Positions 1 through 11,834 of a stretch of DNA of 64,000 nucleotides are shown here, piece by piece. Source of the DNA: Hemileia vastatrix (taxonomy: Eukaryota; Basidiomycota; Pucciniomycetes; Pucciniales; Zaghouaniaceae); NCBI GenBank assembly GCA_030280995.1, contig JASXTE010000014.1, positions 2,472,656 to 2,536,655 of the forward strand, in the 5' to 3' direction. The translations under genes were made by a program, and so were the position numbers. The notes below the pieces were generated by a model, which worked only from the letters and a program-made list of their open reading frames with translations, ran no database searches and was not told where the DNA came from. Numbering within the stretch: position 1 is the first letter of the stretch; every line of letters starts with the position of its first letter.

Positions 1-1591
1 CTGGGAGCTTTATAGAAGGTTTATTCTGATCATTATAAGATTTACTAAGGTAATTCTTTGGTTCATATCTATGGTTGAGTAGTACTTCATTACAGATATT
101 AATGAAAGAAGAATTTTCCCTTACATGCTCAGTTCTAGCAACAATCAAATCCCTAAGAGAATTTGGTAATTTATACAAGATTTTATCTCTCCAAATATCA
201 TAATCCATCTTTGGATCAATTGCTCTAAGGATTTTAGTTATTTTCATCAGAAAAACAATGGGCTTTTCAACAGAGGAGGATACATATCTAGTATTCTCAT
301 ACAGTCTTTGCTGAGATAACCTGAATTTTGAACCACCAAACTGATTCTCAATCAAGGATTTCCAATCATTCCATGTATAATGATTGTTATCTAAGAGGAC
401 AGATTCATACCACATCAAGGCTACATTGGAAAATAAAGAAATTAACTTAGAAACAATTTCCTCATGAGGTAGTTTATAAGATCTCTTTAAATTATCAATT
501 CTTTGGATAAAGTGTTGCCAATCAGAGGAAGAATCACCATCAAAGGTAGGATATTGGTCTAACTTAGGCCAATTTTTCTGACTACTGGGATGGTCCACTT
601 TTTGGTTTGAATTATTTATTAGTAATAATTCCTGAAGTTTAGCCAGGTGTTCAGAAATTTCATTATTTACAGAAACAGCTGGTGCATGACCATCACAAGA
701 TTTTTTGCTAGTAGCAAAAGATTTTACAGACTCATTGTCAGTTTGTTTAATGGTTGAAATATGAGGAAGAAAGGATGAACTTTGTTCAGGTTTTTTCCCT
801 TTATTTTTATGCAGCTTATTTGCAGAAATCTCATTTAATTCATTATTGATGGTTAAGGTTGAAAACTTTTCCTGTAGGTCAGACACATAGTTTCTTATTC
901 TTGGAATTTCAGACATCTGGTCATTTACTTTTGCAAGAGATAGAACATTTCTGTCCTCAGAAACTGAGTGTTTGGTACTTAGTGCATGGAAGTCATTTTT
1001 TAGCTTCTTAAACTCATTTTGTAGAGATTTTATTTCATTTTTGAATGAATAATTTTCCTCAATAAGGGGTTTCAATTCACTCAATGTCTTATGTAGACTG
1101 ATATTTCTATCTGAGATAGCTCTATGGTCACTTCTTATTTGTTTTTGTTGACTAAGAACAATATTTAAGGTTTCTTTGATTTTTAAATAAGCTGTATCTT
1201 GTACAGAAGAACTCACTTTACATTGCAAGTGTAAATTATTTAATCTATCATTTTCATGGATTAACACGTCTCTCACATGTTTGTCTTTCACAATATTAAA
1301 ATCAAGGGTATCTTTCAATATTTCCTCAGAAGTTTTTTCAATTAAGGTATAGATTTCAGGGGGAACAGAATCATTTTTAATTGCAAGAGAAGGATTAATT
1401 AAAGATGTAGAAGTTAAATGTAAAGTTTCATCAAATGACAATTTGCTAATTACATCAATAGGGCTACTAGTTACAGGAAGCTGTCTTTTAACAGGTTTAA
1501 CTGTTCTTTCACCATGTTCAATAATATTACCTGCAGAAGAAGATTTATTAGAAAACATACCCAAGTGACTATCAACCAAATTACTTACCAT
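1..1591 (-). CDS. Element A ORF2: Gag capsid polyprotein (open at window edge)
   Basis: From the ATG at 1589-1591 the frame is open to base 1, about 530 codons. The N-terminal third is lysine/glutamate-rich with coiled-coil character (about 1150-850). The capsid-like part follows (about 610-60), with tryptophan-rich segments around 'WPKLDQYPTFDGD', 'ALMWYESVL' and 'QFGGSKFR', then 'LPNSLRDLIVART'. The same motifs occur in element B at 9828-10052 and are typical of Ty3/gypsy Gag. The start ATG overlaps the stop of ORF1 within ATGGTAA (1585-1591), so ORF2 may be made by reinitiation, by frameshifting, or from a differently spliced RNA. Pol would follow beyond the left edge. Function as structural capsid is inferred from the family. 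Confidence 0.75.
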   Translation of the reverse strand, partial: MVSNLVDSHLGMFSNKSSSAGNIIEHGERTVKPVKRQLPVTSSPIDVISKLSFDETLHLTSTSLINPSLAIKNDSVPPEIYTLIEKTSEEILKDTLDFNIVKDKHVRDVLIHENDRLNNLHLQCKVSSSVQDTAYLKIKETLNIVLSQQKQIRSDHRAISDRNISLHKTLSELKPLIEENYSFKNEIKSLQNEFKKLKNDFHALSTKHSVSEDRNVLSLAKVNDQMSEIPRIRNYVSDLQEKFSTLTINNELNEISANKLHKNKGKKPEQSSSFLPHISTIKQTDNESVKSFATSKKSCDGHAPAVSVNNEISEHLAKLQELLLINNSNQKVDHPSSQKNWPKLDQYPTFDGDSSSDWQHFIQRIDNLKRSYKLPHEEIVSKLISLFSNVALMWYESVLLDNNHYTWNDWKSLIENQFGGSKFRLSQQRLYENTRYVSSSVEKPIVFLMKITKILRAIDPKMDYDIWRDKILYKLPNSLRDLIVARTEHVRENSSFINICNEVLLNHRYEPKNYLSKSYNDQNKPSIKLP

Positions 1592-2266
1592 GGCAGAGGA
1601 GGAAACTTCCCCTGGGACTGGGTTTGGGATTGTGCTTGGGCCTTCTTTCTCCTGCTTTGTTGGTAGGGATGAGGAGGTGGATGGAAATTGGGTGTTCTGG
1701 ATGGGCCAGGCTGATGATGAGGAGGGTGTTGCACATTCTGTTGGTAGTGACTCATTAGATAATCCCATTTCCATTGCTCTACTTCCATAGTATTTGGATT
1801 TTGGATGGTTGAGCTGGGTGGCTGTGAAGGTTGAGCCTGAAATTGAAGCTGATTGGGAGGCAATTGAGGAGGGGCCTGGGCCTGAATCTGGTTCCTGAGT
1901 TCTTGGACCTGATCCCACAATGTGTCTACCTTTGCTTTGTACGTCATATTTTCTGTCTTCAACTCTTTTATATGACTGGATAGGTTGCTGATTTGTTGTG
2001 GCAGAGGAAGCTTTTTTATTTTGAAGCCTTTTGGAAGACCTTCTTGAGGCACTAGAGGCTTTACTTCCTTCTGTGGTACTGGGGGAAGGGGGTTTGGTTT
2101 GTTTGCATTTCCTGTCATTTCCACATCCTGCAGTATGTGAATTTTTTGTGTTAGCATAAGATTTTTTATGACCAACTTTAGAAGAACTTACAGTGTCAGC
2201 ATCATAGTCAATTTCTATCTCATCCACTTGCATGTTATCCATTTTTTCTGCCAAATTGTTGGACAT
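1585..2266 (-). CDS. Element A ORF1: spliced coiled-coil protein of unknown role
   Basis: Exon 1 runs 2266-2192 (25 codons, acidic, starting MSNNLAEK). A 64-bp intron (2191-2128) has a GTAAGT donor and TGCAG acceptor, phase 0. Exon 2 runs 2127-1585 and ends in PPLPW then TAA, giving about 205 residues. The middle has a leucine/isoleucine heptad segment (around 'LPQQISNLSSHIKEL'), and the C-terminus is rich in Pro, Gln and His with a basic SRRKK patch. Element B has the same exon and intron layout and similar protein (11219-11834), so both the intron and this frame are supported by comparison. A second overlapping frame is also partly alike between A and B, but that probably only reflects nucleotide similarity. 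Possibly an RNA-binding or Gag-like accessory protein; function unknown. Confidence 0.65.
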
Positions 2267-2958
2267 ACTAGTGGGAAGATTTATATTTTACTTTGTACTT
2301 TATAAAAAAAATAATCAAAGTTAGTCAATAATTGCTCCAAATAATATAAAAAATTTTTTTAATTAATTAAATTATAGAAAAAATAACTTTCAATATAAAG
2401 TAATAATTAAAAAATTAATTTTTTAAAAAAAATGGATTGCAAGTTTAAATTGTGAATAACAAGTAAGTTAATTCAACCAATTAATTATCAATATTAAATA
2501 TGGCAATATATTGGGACTAAGCACAATGTACTTTTAAGTCAACCAAAATTAACAATAATTAATAATAAAAAAAAATTAAATTAATAATTCAATTTGTATT
2601 AATAATAATGTCAATTCTTCTAGGACTAAGAGGATTTAACACTCTATAATGGTCAACTAGGAAAAAAAAATTTTTAAAAATTGAACACTTACACTCAGTG
2701 AATCAGCAATTAAGCCACAATCACTGTTATTGCAATAAAAATATAGTAATAAGAGTGAGAGGCGCAAAGGTGAACTTACTATAGTGATCGAAAAATCACT
2801 TCAAAATAATATAAAAATTAATATTATATAAACCTAAGATGTCGAACCCAAGTTCGAAACACAGCCGCGGCAAAAGTTTTGTTTTGCTAGGTGGTCCGTG
2901 CGTTTTGTCGTTCGTCGCCAGGCTTCGATTGTCGTCGTCGTTTGGAAAGGCCCTCAGT
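2267..2958 (-). other. Element A 5' leader with putative primer-binding region
   Basis: Noncoding, very AT-rich stretch between LTR and ORF1. Next to the LTR (about 2942-2957) the minus strand carries GGGCCTTTCCAAA, closely matched just inside the LTR of element B (GGAGGCCTTTCCAAA, about 12655-12671). The conserved place right after the LTR terminus fits a primer-binding site, but it is not a plain match to a tRNA 3' end that I recognise. No ORF worth calling. Confidence 0.45.
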
Positions 2959-4098
2959 TGTCGGTCAGTCGTCTAGAAGATATAAGAGAAGAGGGAAGAA
3001 AAGAGAGGAGGACAAGAAGGAGATAATAGTTTTAGAAGTAAAAGAAATAAAAACAATTAAAATTATTTAATTTATTTGAGATAAGGCAACAACGAGTGAT
3101 CTGAGAGGTGACAACAAATTGGTTTTATTAATATTATTATTATTTAAGTAAGAGTTCTGCGCGGCAAACAATATAATTACTATCAGACTTAAGGCAACCT
3201 TTAAATTGTTATTTAGAATTTTTAATTAGAATTTAATACTAATAAAAATAATAATAAGCGTAATAAATTTATTTTTAAATTGTTGAGTGTGTAATAAGTG
3301 ATAAGGCTACAGGGGATTATCCAAGGCCCTTTTATAGGCAATGGGTCCTCTGAAGCGCTACTATATTTGTAAATACAATGATTAGAATGGAATAAAACAA
3401 ACATATCAAAAGAGTAAATGAAACATAACAATATAGAGAAAAACATGAAACAAATAATTAAAAGCCCAATTAAGAATCCAATTTCCCCGCCATTAATTCC
3501 CAAATCAGTAAGTGACAATAGTGAATAACTAAACAAGATTGGAAACATAGGAACTATGAGAAATATAATTCCCAACAGATGGTACATTTTGATTAGAGGA
3601 CATTTTAAGTGAAACAAAAAATAATTTGACGCAACAAAACAAGCAATTAATCTCAATTTAGTCCAAATTAATTTATTTGTTTTTTCTAACACAATTAAGG
3701 GTCAAAAGAAGCGTCCTTAATAATTGTTTAGTATCATATGAGAGGTATTATTTAATATATAAATTTAAGTAATTAATTTAAATATATTATAAATCAAATT
3801 TACACTTGTAGTTATAATATATGTTTTTTAATTAATTAAATATAAATTTATAATTATTAAATAAATAAAAATGCGCCATTATTTGTAGAAGTTATTATAT
3901 TATGCTCAATTTAATTGTATATAAAAATATATATAACCAATAAATTTAATGTAACACTTGTATATAATAAAATCCTTATATAATTTCATTATGCAATAAA
4001 ATATTAAGTTATATTCATTAAATACAAGTCTTACCCACTTTTTAGGGTTTTATAATTTATATATCATTTACTGGACTCCTGGAATAGCCTGGCTGACA
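2959..4098 (-). repeat. 5' LTR of element A
   Basis: About 1140 bp beginning TGTCGG and ending GCTGACA in plus orientation, so TG...CA on both strands. The outer end (minus-strand TGTCAGC) matches the LTRs of B (5770, 13465) and C (63241). A minus-strand TATAAAAGG at 3330-3336 occupies the place of the TATA box present in the LTRs of B and C. The partner LTR is outside the window, so the target duplication (expected GTTGG, 4099-4103) cannot be checked. Confidence 0.7.
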
Positions 4099-4963
4099 GT
4101 TGGTTTTCAAATCAAAGATTAATAAGTGTTGAAATTTTGTAAAATTCTAAATATCTTTTAAAACTTTTTGATTTAAATAATGTTTCATGTTATGTAATCA
4201 TTCTATAAGTAGAACACAATTAAAATCAGATAATGGTACATTGCTTTCAATTTCTAATACTAAAATTCCATTCTACTTGAAACAATGTAGACTAAAGCTT
4301 GGTGTCTCATATAAGAAACTCACAATGTTCAAAAATCATATTTCCAACTTTTTAAGCATAATACACATTAAAATATATTTTTAGAATAATTTCTTAATTA
4401 GTTTCAAATACAAGAAAACAATGACCTCAATTTATTTTAATACTTAAACCATTCTGATGAATGAATTTCACAATCCTCTAAGTAACATATGGTTACCATT
4501 TATACACATATGCATGATTTCTCCTTTTGTTTAAATTAAGCTGAATCTAAAAAGAAAATCTCATGTTGAATATCAGCTATAGATAAACTGCTTATATTAG
4601 AAGCTAATATTTCATATGAGAAATTTTTTATTGAGTTTGGGAAACATTAATAAGTGTCAGGCATTATAATTGAGCCATTTATTCAAGTAAATAAAAAAGG
4701 ATGACCTTCTAAATATTTCATATATATATATATATATATAAATATATAATAAAAAAATAATTATATAGAAGCATTTAACCATGGTTTTATACTAATGTCA
4801 TATAAAAAAAGGGATTGAACTAAAAATTTCAGTACAGAAAATAAAAATAAGATAAGTTAATATTCTTGTTTATATTTTCATATTTTTGAAAAGGCTTAAT
4901 TAAGGGAGAAAATTATGTGGTTTTAGAGTACAAGAATTTCTAGATAAAAATCATCGCAATATA
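4099..4963. other. AT-rich DNA between elements A and B, no gene seen
   Basis: Short AT-rich stretch holding a (TA)n microsatellite near 4720-4742 and only short, codon-poor ORFs. It contains the left GTTTG target copy of element B at its end (4964-4968). Confidence 0.5.
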
Positions 4964-4968
4964 GTTTG

Positions 4969-5770
4969 TGTCGGGTGGTCCTTCAAGTCTAGAAGAGTTT
5001 TCAAGGAGTTCCAAGGACAGCAACACTGGACTTCAAAGGATTAAAACTTGGTACGTATTTCTCTTTTCTTTTTAAAGACTTTTACTCAAAAAATATTAAG
5101 AGGTAAGGGATAATTTCTATTTTATTTAAAAGTTTAGAATTAAGGCTTTAATGTAAATACTAAAATAATAATAAATAGTCTTGTATGTAGTTATAATAAA
5201 ATAGTTAAGTAAGGAATGAATTTTAAAAGCACAAAAGTGAGGGCCTTTTATAGGAAAAACATGAGGGAAATAAAGACACGGAATTTACATCATCTACTGT
5301 AAGAATATGAGAAAGAAGATGACTAAAAGGAGTATATATATGACATAAGAAAAAATAAATTAATTGGTACGTCAACAAGGGCATCAATTTTATTGGTAAT
5401 AAAGTATGTGTTCCCATGGACTGTCACAATTAATTACAACACATTTTAGTTAATTATATTGATTTCACGGAATTCCTGATCTCTCAATGAAGTAATATAA
5501 TAATTTTAAGGTTTTTTATTATAATTTTATTATTAATTTTTATTCCCAGTCAACTGCACTATTGAGCACGGTGTTAGGGAGTAAAAATGTATGGGACACT
5601 TACTTAAATTAATTATTTTCACTACTTAATATAATTAGCTTGGTTGGCTGTAAGTAATATATAAGTAAATGTTAAATAATTAATTATTAATAAGTATTAA
5701 AAAAGAAGTGGCTTCACCTCAGTAAAATAATTAATTATTTTATCAGGTAAGTCTAGTAGCCCAGCTGACA
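4969..5770 (-). repeat. 3' LTR of element B
   Basis: 802-bp direct repeat of 12673-13465, starting TGTCGGGTGG and ending CAGCTGACA in plus orientation. The minus strand has a TATAAAAGG box at 5246-5252. Small substitutions and short indels separate it from its partner, so the insertion is not recent. Confidence 0.93.
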
Positions 5771-5782
5771 CTCCCTCACTCT
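5771..5782 (-). promoter_or_regulatory. Polypurine tract of element B
   Basis: Minus-strand AGAGTGAGGGAG directly abuts the TGTCAG start of the 3' LTR, the normal site for plus-strand DNA priming in LTR retrotransposons. The same position in element C carries GGGTGGGAAAG. Confidence 0.75.
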
Positions 5783-7494
5783 AAAAAAAACAATAAAAAA
5801 ATGCTATGATTTTTTCTTTTTATATTTTTTAGTAGAGTAGGAAGATTAGATATCTCCTTCCCAGGTATCCAAGAATCATATTCAGATGATTTATTCTTGA
5901 ATCTCAAAAAGTATTCTGTACCTTTTTCAGCAGTGACTATTCTGTTATTCAGAATTTTTTCAATTTCTGCTGTTTCAGTGATTTCATTTGGGGTTTTCTT
6001 TGGTCTTCCCCTCCTTTTTAAAAATAAATCACTATTGGATGTGTAAGGTTTCAGAAGAGATATTGGAAAAACAGGATGTTTTTTGTCATATGGAGAATAC
6101 AAAATTACCTCAACTGCATTGTCTCCAATCATTCTTCCAACAACAAATGGACCAACAAATGGGTATTTTAATTTGTTATTTCCTTGTAAATTAAAGTGGA
6201 CTGTAGAAATCTACACTTATTCACCCTTTTTAAAAGTTTATTCTTCATGGGATTTGTCCCATCTCTTCTTCTCATATTTAAATGATTTATCAATACATTT
6301 TTGAGCATGATTTCTGCAAAGTTGTTGCATTTGAAGAAAAGATTTCACACCAGGATGTATATCCAATTTAGGTATTTTGTTATTGAGAATTTGGGCAAGA
6401 GTATTCGGAACATATCCAAGCCAGAGCTCAAAAGGCTTTCTTTGAGTAACAGAATGAACAGTGCTATTATAGGCAAATTCTAACCCAGAAAGTAAGGTAA
6501 CCCAATCATGAGTGAATCTGTCATTATCTTTATACTCAAGGCAAAAGGCACAGTACCTTCTTATCATGTCCTCTAGAGTCTGAATCATTCTTTCAGCTAA
6601 TCCATCAGTCTGAGGGTGATGGGCAGTAGATAGTTTCAGATCACAACCACAAACATCCATCAGAGACATCCAAAATTCAGAAGTAAATTTAGGGTCTCTG
6701 TCAAAGATTATGGCTTTAAGAAAACTAGAAGTATTAAACATATGAGACCACCATAAGAAAGCTAATTCTTTAGTGGAAACATCCTTGTGAGTAGGGATAA
6801 ATTTACACATTTTAGTGAATCTGTCCACAATAACCCAACAAGAGTTATAACTTTCTTTTCCAGCAATAGGTAATCCTGTTACAAAATCCATGTTTATTAT
6901 CTGCCATGGTGCATCAGAAGGTTCAATATGTTGCATTAATCCAGCTCCTTTACCAGTCAATCTTTTTGTTTTTTGGCAAGAATCACAAGATTCAACATAT
7001 CATTTGGTGTCTTCAGACATATTAACCCACCAAGCAGTGTTTTTAATTCTGATCATTGTTTTTTCAAGATAAAAATGTCCAGCTAATATGTCATCATGAC
7101 AAATTTTCAAGATGACCTCTTTCATAGAAGGAGGAATAATAATAACATTACTCAACTTCCTTCTATAATATAGATATCCTTCATCTATAGAAAATTTACC
7201 TTTTTCCAAAGCTTTTTGGTACTTTGGTGGAAGGGTTTTAATTAATGCTTGTATTGAAGAATTCTTTTGATCATTTAATATGGTGCATAACTTTTTCAAG
7301 TCAGTGTCCTTATCATATGAATCCAGAATAAGCTGTAATAGCTCTTCCTCCATATCAACCACATATATCCCGTGAATATGAATAATTTCATCCTCAGGAT
7401 TATAAGCAGGATTAGAGTCATCATTTGGTAAAGGTAACCTTGATAATATATCCACATTTGAGTGAACAATACCAGCCCTATGAATAATTGTCAT
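5776..7494 (-). pseudogene. Element B integrase with chromodomain-like C-terminus (broken)
   Basis: Reading 7494 to 5776 gives the end of RNase H, the H2C2 zinc region (..ICHDDILAGH.. then CDSC near 7000), the catalytic core with D in 'INMDFVTGLP', D in 'IIFDRDPKF' and E in 'GLAERMIQTLEDM', then the GPF/Y region ('YPFVGPFVV') and a chromodomain-like tail ('EYFLRFKNKSSEYDSWIP'). Stops near 7000, 6235 and 6215 interrupt an otherwise collinear frame. The DDE residues are present. Role in the family: inserts the cDNA, with the chromodomain guiding target choice. Inactive here. Confidence 0.85.
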
Positions 7495-7499
7495 TCTCC

Positions 7500-9014
7500 C
7501 TCTGTATTCTTAAACAGCTACCTGCCATCTGATCATATGTCTGTTGGGTGTTATCAAGTTTAAAAGGGATTTAACTGCACTGCAGTCAGTGACAAGTTCA
7601 AATTTCTTATCATCTAGGTAATAATGTAGCTTTTCTAGAGCCCACACTATGGCTAAACATTCAAGCTGAGTGGCACCATATTTCAATTCACTATTTCTCA
7701 AGGTTCTTGAAATATAACAAATTACTACTTCTGATACTTTATCATTCATCACTTGTTTTTGATGGAGGGAAGCACCCAGACCAATAAAACTGGCATCAGT
7801 ATATAAAAAAATGGTTGATTAAAGTCAGGTAAATCAAGAATAGGTGCTGACATCAACCAGTTTTTCATAGTGTCAAAGGCTCTTTGTCTTTCACTATTCC
7901 AGACAAAAGCAACATCCTTTCTAGTTAATTGGGTAAGGGGTAAAGCTATGACTTGGTTATTTTTAATATACTGTCTATAGTATCCACACATTCCCAAAAA
8001 ACTCTGTAGCTCTCTAACTGTATTAGGAGCCTTCACCTGTTGTATGGCTGCCACTTTGTTTTGGTCAACACATATCTCTGAGCCTGAAACAACATGACCA
8101 AGAACTTTTAAAGAATGGAAACCAAATTTAAATTTCTTCAAAGCAAGTGTCATATTTATCTCATCCATTTTTTGGAACACTTTACACAGGTGGTTGAGAT
8201 GGTCCTCAAATGTTATTGAGAATATAATGATATCATCAATATAAACCATCAGCCATACTTCAATTATCTCTTGATGGAATGTGTTATCCATGACTTTTTG
8301 AAAAACTGAAGGGGCATTTTTAGGGCCAAATGGCATCCTAACATACTTATAAATACCCATATGAGTAGCAATCATCAGAAAATTCTGAGAATTTTTCTCA
8401 GCAGGTACCTGGTGATATCCTTTATTACCATCCAAACAGCTGATATATTTAGCACCCTGTAAGTTAGCATGTATAGAGATAATTCTAGGCAAAGGATAGA
8501 TATCATCAACAGTATAAGTATTTAGTGCTCTATAATCACCACATAACCTGGCTTTATCTTTCTCATAAGAAATTAGGACAGGTGAGATAACACAATATTT
8601 AGGTGTTTCAACTACCTTTTCAATAATATTCATTTTTAAAAGGGTAGAGATATTGTCTTCAATATCTTTTCTCTTTGTGGGAGAAGCAGGGTAAGGCTTC
8701 TTCTTTAAAATAGGTGGTATATCAGTTAATGGACAAGACAATGAGAGTTTCATTTCTTTTTTAACTAATCCCAGTTCATGTGACCCATGAGCAAAGGCCA
8801 TAGGAAAAGACTTTATCAAGTTAATGATGGAATCTTTATCCTCACCAGAAAGTTGTTCCCCAAAAGAGGCATTTTCAATTTCAGACATAAGGGCATGCAT
8901 TTCTTTTGTAGATCTTCCTTTATATTGAACCACAGAATTACATGTGTTCAATTCTGGTTTTAAAAACTTTTTGGGGGAGAAAAATTTAAATTTTCTCTTC
9001 CCATTTATCCCCAT
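7500..9014 (-). pseudogene. Element B reverse transcriptase-RNase H (frameshifted)
   Basis: 9014-7749 encodes the spacer after protease, then RT with 'ISPVLISYEKDKARLCGDYRALN', 'MPFGPKNAPSVFQ', the catalytic YIDD ('LMVYIDDIII') and the connection ('LQSFLGMCGYYRQYI'). RNase H follows at 7797-7510 with 'LYTDASFIGLG' and a later 'ELVTDCSAVK' in another frame. The switch falls on a T7 run near 7805. The shift is -1, but the codon phase is not that of a standard slippery heptamer, so a 1-nt indel is the simpler reading. RT catalytic residues look intact. Confidence 0.85.
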
Positions 9015-9734
9015 TGTGAAGCATTGGTTTGAAGGATCTAATTTTATGCCATATTTGGTTAAAATGTCATTTCCTATGATAAACCAACTGCTTAAATTAT
9101 CATTTTTTATGACAACAAAATCACAAATAGCTCTTACAAAACAATATTAATATTTAAAAAATACTATGGCCTTGTATTTACCAATGGGGGACAAAACAGA
9201 GCCATAACCTCTCCAATTTTCAGAAATGATAGGCATCAGTTTTGATTTATAGTCTTGATCCACTGAAGCAAGTGATTTTTCAGATACTACCCTTTCTCCA
9301 GCTCCAGAATCCAGAACAACTTCCATGCTGGTTCCATTAATCAAGACTGGTGCTTTGAGATGGGCAATTACAATTGAGCTATCCTCAATGTTACATATGT
9401 TCTCAGAATCCTCAACTGTAGATAAATCATTATTATAAATATCAATAGTATTTAAATAATGAATATCTTCTTGCAGCATCAAGATTTCTTGTTGAGATTC
9501 ATATGAAATATTGCTGGCACAATCACTTGAAGTATCATCCAGTTCTATTGTGTCATCAGCCTTCTCCTCAGTTTGTTCAACAAGATTTATCCTCTTGTCA
9601 CAAACATGGCCTTTCTGCCAAGGCTTGTTGCACTTGAAGCAAGTGTTTGTTGCATACTTTTTTGGTGCAACAGGGGCAGAAGGTTTACCAACCTTTTCCA
9701 GAGGTTTCTGTTGGTAAGTGGAGGGTTTCTCCAA
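9015..9734 (-). pseudogene. Element B nucleocapsid zinc knuckle and aspartic protease
   Basis: The 195-residue frame 9734-9147 contains a zinc knuckle (CFKCNKPWQKGHVC, the C-x2-C-x7-H-x-C form seen in many chromoviruses), an acidic linker, and the protease active site 'VVLDSGAGERVV' near residue 145. The last protease strands lie towards 9030 in a shifted frame. The protein would package RNA and cleave Gag-Pol. It lies directly upstream of RT, as expected. Confidence 0.75.
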
Positions 9735-11218
9735 AGGGGTCCTAGGAATGAATCTTCTGGCATCATACTTTTTGTTTAGAAGGATCTCATTGCAAGTATT
9801 AATGAAAGAAGAGGGTTCTCTGGAGAACTAAGTCCTAGCCACTATCAAGTCTCTCAGAGACATTGGTAATTTATAAAGGATCCTGTCCTTCCATAACTCA
9901 AACTCCATATTTGGGTCCGTTGCCCTCAAGATTTTTACAAGTTTCATTAAGAACTCAATAGGTTTATCAGTGGAAGAGCTATATCTAGTTTCCTCATACT
10001 GCCTTTTTTGAGCCATTCTGAACTTGGAGCCACCAAATTGAGCTTTAATCAATTTTTTCCAATCTTCCCATGAGTAGTCATTCCTTTCCAGGAGGTCATA
10101 TACACCACATTAGGGCAACATTGGTAAACAAAGAAATTAACTCAGACACAATTTCCTCATCTGGGAGTTTGTAAGAATTTTTTAAGTTATCAATTCTGCA
10201 AATGAATTGCTGCCAATCAGAAGAAGAATCACCATCAAATGTTGGGTACTGGTCAAGTTTTGGCCAATTTCTTTTGATTTGAAGGAGTCTCCTTAGTACC
10301 AGCTTGTTTCTGAGTAAGGAGCAGCTGTAACCTCTCTAATTGTGCAGTAATCTCATTTTTTAATCCCATTGTTGAAGATCCTGGTGCATCATCAATTTTT
10401 TATGGAAACTTAGGGGTATCAACATGTATTTATGGAACTAATTTTCCTTTAGATGAACTAGCCACAGGTAACCTTGAAGCATCCTGTACTATATGTTCCT
10501 TTAAATAAATGTCAGAATATTTTTGATCATTAAACACTGAGTTCAATTTCTCCTCAATGGTTGTTAGTCTGGTTTTCACTCTTGGAAGACTAGATAAACT
10601 CTCACTGATTGTTGCAAAAGATAACTGATTTTATTTTGAAAAGATGAAAAATGGTCATTCAATCTTTTCAGATTCATCTTATCTATCTCCACCTCCTGGC
10701 AACAGGCAGATATAGTATCTTTCAGTTTAGACAAATCATTTTTGATATTTTTCTATAAAGCAACTTTCTTTTCATGGGTTGCCTTGTAATGAAACAATTC
10801 ATCAGAAAATCTCTGTGATTCACTTTTTAATGCTTGATAACCCTGTTCAGTTAACAAACTATTATATCTCTGAGTCATTTGCATGTTGTTTATTGTATGA
10901 TTTTGTTTAGCAATAGTATCCCTCAAATACTCATCATTAATGTTAGCTACATCTGGAGTGTTTCTCAATAAGGAAACAGAGTAACTTTCCAGATTCTCAT
11001 AAAACTTAGGTTCAAGTCTTTCATCAATAATAGCCATATCAGGATTTATCATTGAAGTAGCAATTAAAACTAAAGGATTAGATACATTTGAATTTTAAGC
11101 ACTTTGTCTACTGTTCTCAGCCTCTACAGGTCTCACACAGTCTCATCTCCTCTTCCAGAATTACCTGAAGGAACTGAATTAGTTACAAGAAATGGTACTT
11201 GAGAATCAATAAAGGGGC
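9735..11218 (-). pseudogene. Element B Gag capsid region (decayed)
   Basis: Pieces collinear with element A ORF2: 11052-10753 ('MINPDMAIIDERLEP..', coiled-coil-like) and 10052-9828 ('AQFGGSKFRMAQKRQYEETR', '..LPMSLRDLIVART'). Frame shifts and stops separate the pieces. The start region (11219-11133) aligns with ORF2 of A, but the ATG of A is CTT here, so the ORF2 start is lost. Confidence 0.7.
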
Positions 11219-11834
11219 TTACCAAGGTTTTCTGGGCAAGATCATATTGTTTTTTCTTCTTCTTCCTCCTTGATAGGGGTGAGGAGGTGTGGGGTTGACT
11301 TGGCTGGGTCTTGATGGACCTTCTTGGGGAAATTGAGTATGTTGATTTTGAGACAGGTAATCCCACTGAGTGTTCAGCCAAACCCACTGCGACTTGAATA
11401 CTTCCACTTTCTCTGGCTGCTGGGGAGCCAATTAATGAAGATCCCTGGGGGGAGGAGGTCTCCTCTTTTCTTGAAGAAAAGCATCTATCTTTCTTACCTT
11501 TTCCTCTAGAGCATCTACTCTTGACCCCAATCTCAAGTTTTCTGTCCTTAATTCTTTTATGTGTGTTGAAAGGTTCTTTACTTGTTGAGGTAGTGGCATC
11601 TTTTTTATTTTGAAGACTTTTGGAAGTTCTTCTGGGGGTTTTATTACAGGTTTCTGTTCCTGAGTTGTTTCTACCAGAATTTCCACTTCCTCCATTTCTA
11701 CATCCTGATTGGGGAAATGATTGATTAATTTGAGATAATTTTCTAGTTAAATGAGAACTCACAGAAGTAGCCTCATCATAATAAATTAAATCCAATTCCT
11801 CTTCACATGCCGCAGAGACACCTTGATCAGTCAT
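11219..11834 (-). pseudogene. Element B ORF1: spliced coiled-coil protein with one nonsense codon
   Basis: Exon 1 11834-11763 (24 codons), a 58-bp intron 11762-11705 (GTGAGT ... CAATCAG), then exon 2 from 11704 reading 'DVEMEEVEILVE..'. This matches the layout of ORF1 in element A, including 'FKIKK.PLPQQ', the heptad segment and the Pro-rich C-terminus ending in RKPW then TAA. An in-frame TAA at about 11432-11434 splits exon 2; it is one C-to-T change from CAA. Function unknown. Confidence 0.6.

Larger units (their letters stand above)
1..4098 (-). mobile_element. Element A: Ty3/gypsy retrotransposon, 5' portion, cut by the left window edge
   Basis: Read on the minus strand this is LTR (2959-4098), leader (2267-2958), spliced ORF1 (1585-2266) and a gag-type ORF2 that stays open to base 1. 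The same order and recognisable protein similarity are found in element B, whose internal region continues into protease, RT, RNase H, integrase and a chromodomain-like tail, so A is inferred to be a chromovirus of the same family. Unlike B, no stop or frameshift is seen in the visible coding part, so A looks the younger copy. The 3' half and 3' LTR lie outside the window. Confidence 0.85.

Noticed and set aside
3222..3692. 156-codon hydrophobic minus-strand ORF
   Set aside because: Contained within the LTR of element A; Leu/Ile/Phe-rich as expected of AT-rich DNA, no counterpart in the LTRs of B or C.
4716..4760. (TA)n stretch as a regulatory element
   Set aside because: Ordinary microsatellite in AT-rich DNA with no gene beside it.
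7795..7815. Programmed -1 frameshift at the T7 run between RT and RNase H of element B
   Set aside because: The zero-frame phase does not match a canonical X XXY YYZ site, and gypsy RT and RNase H are normally in one frame, so an indel is more likely.
11133..11834. 233-codon overlapping frame in element B as the true ORF1
   Set aside because: The spliced frame gives a coiled-coil protein with the same exon layout in A and B; the longer frame has Ser/Arg-rich random-like sequence and is explained by nucleotide similarity and an unspliced intron.
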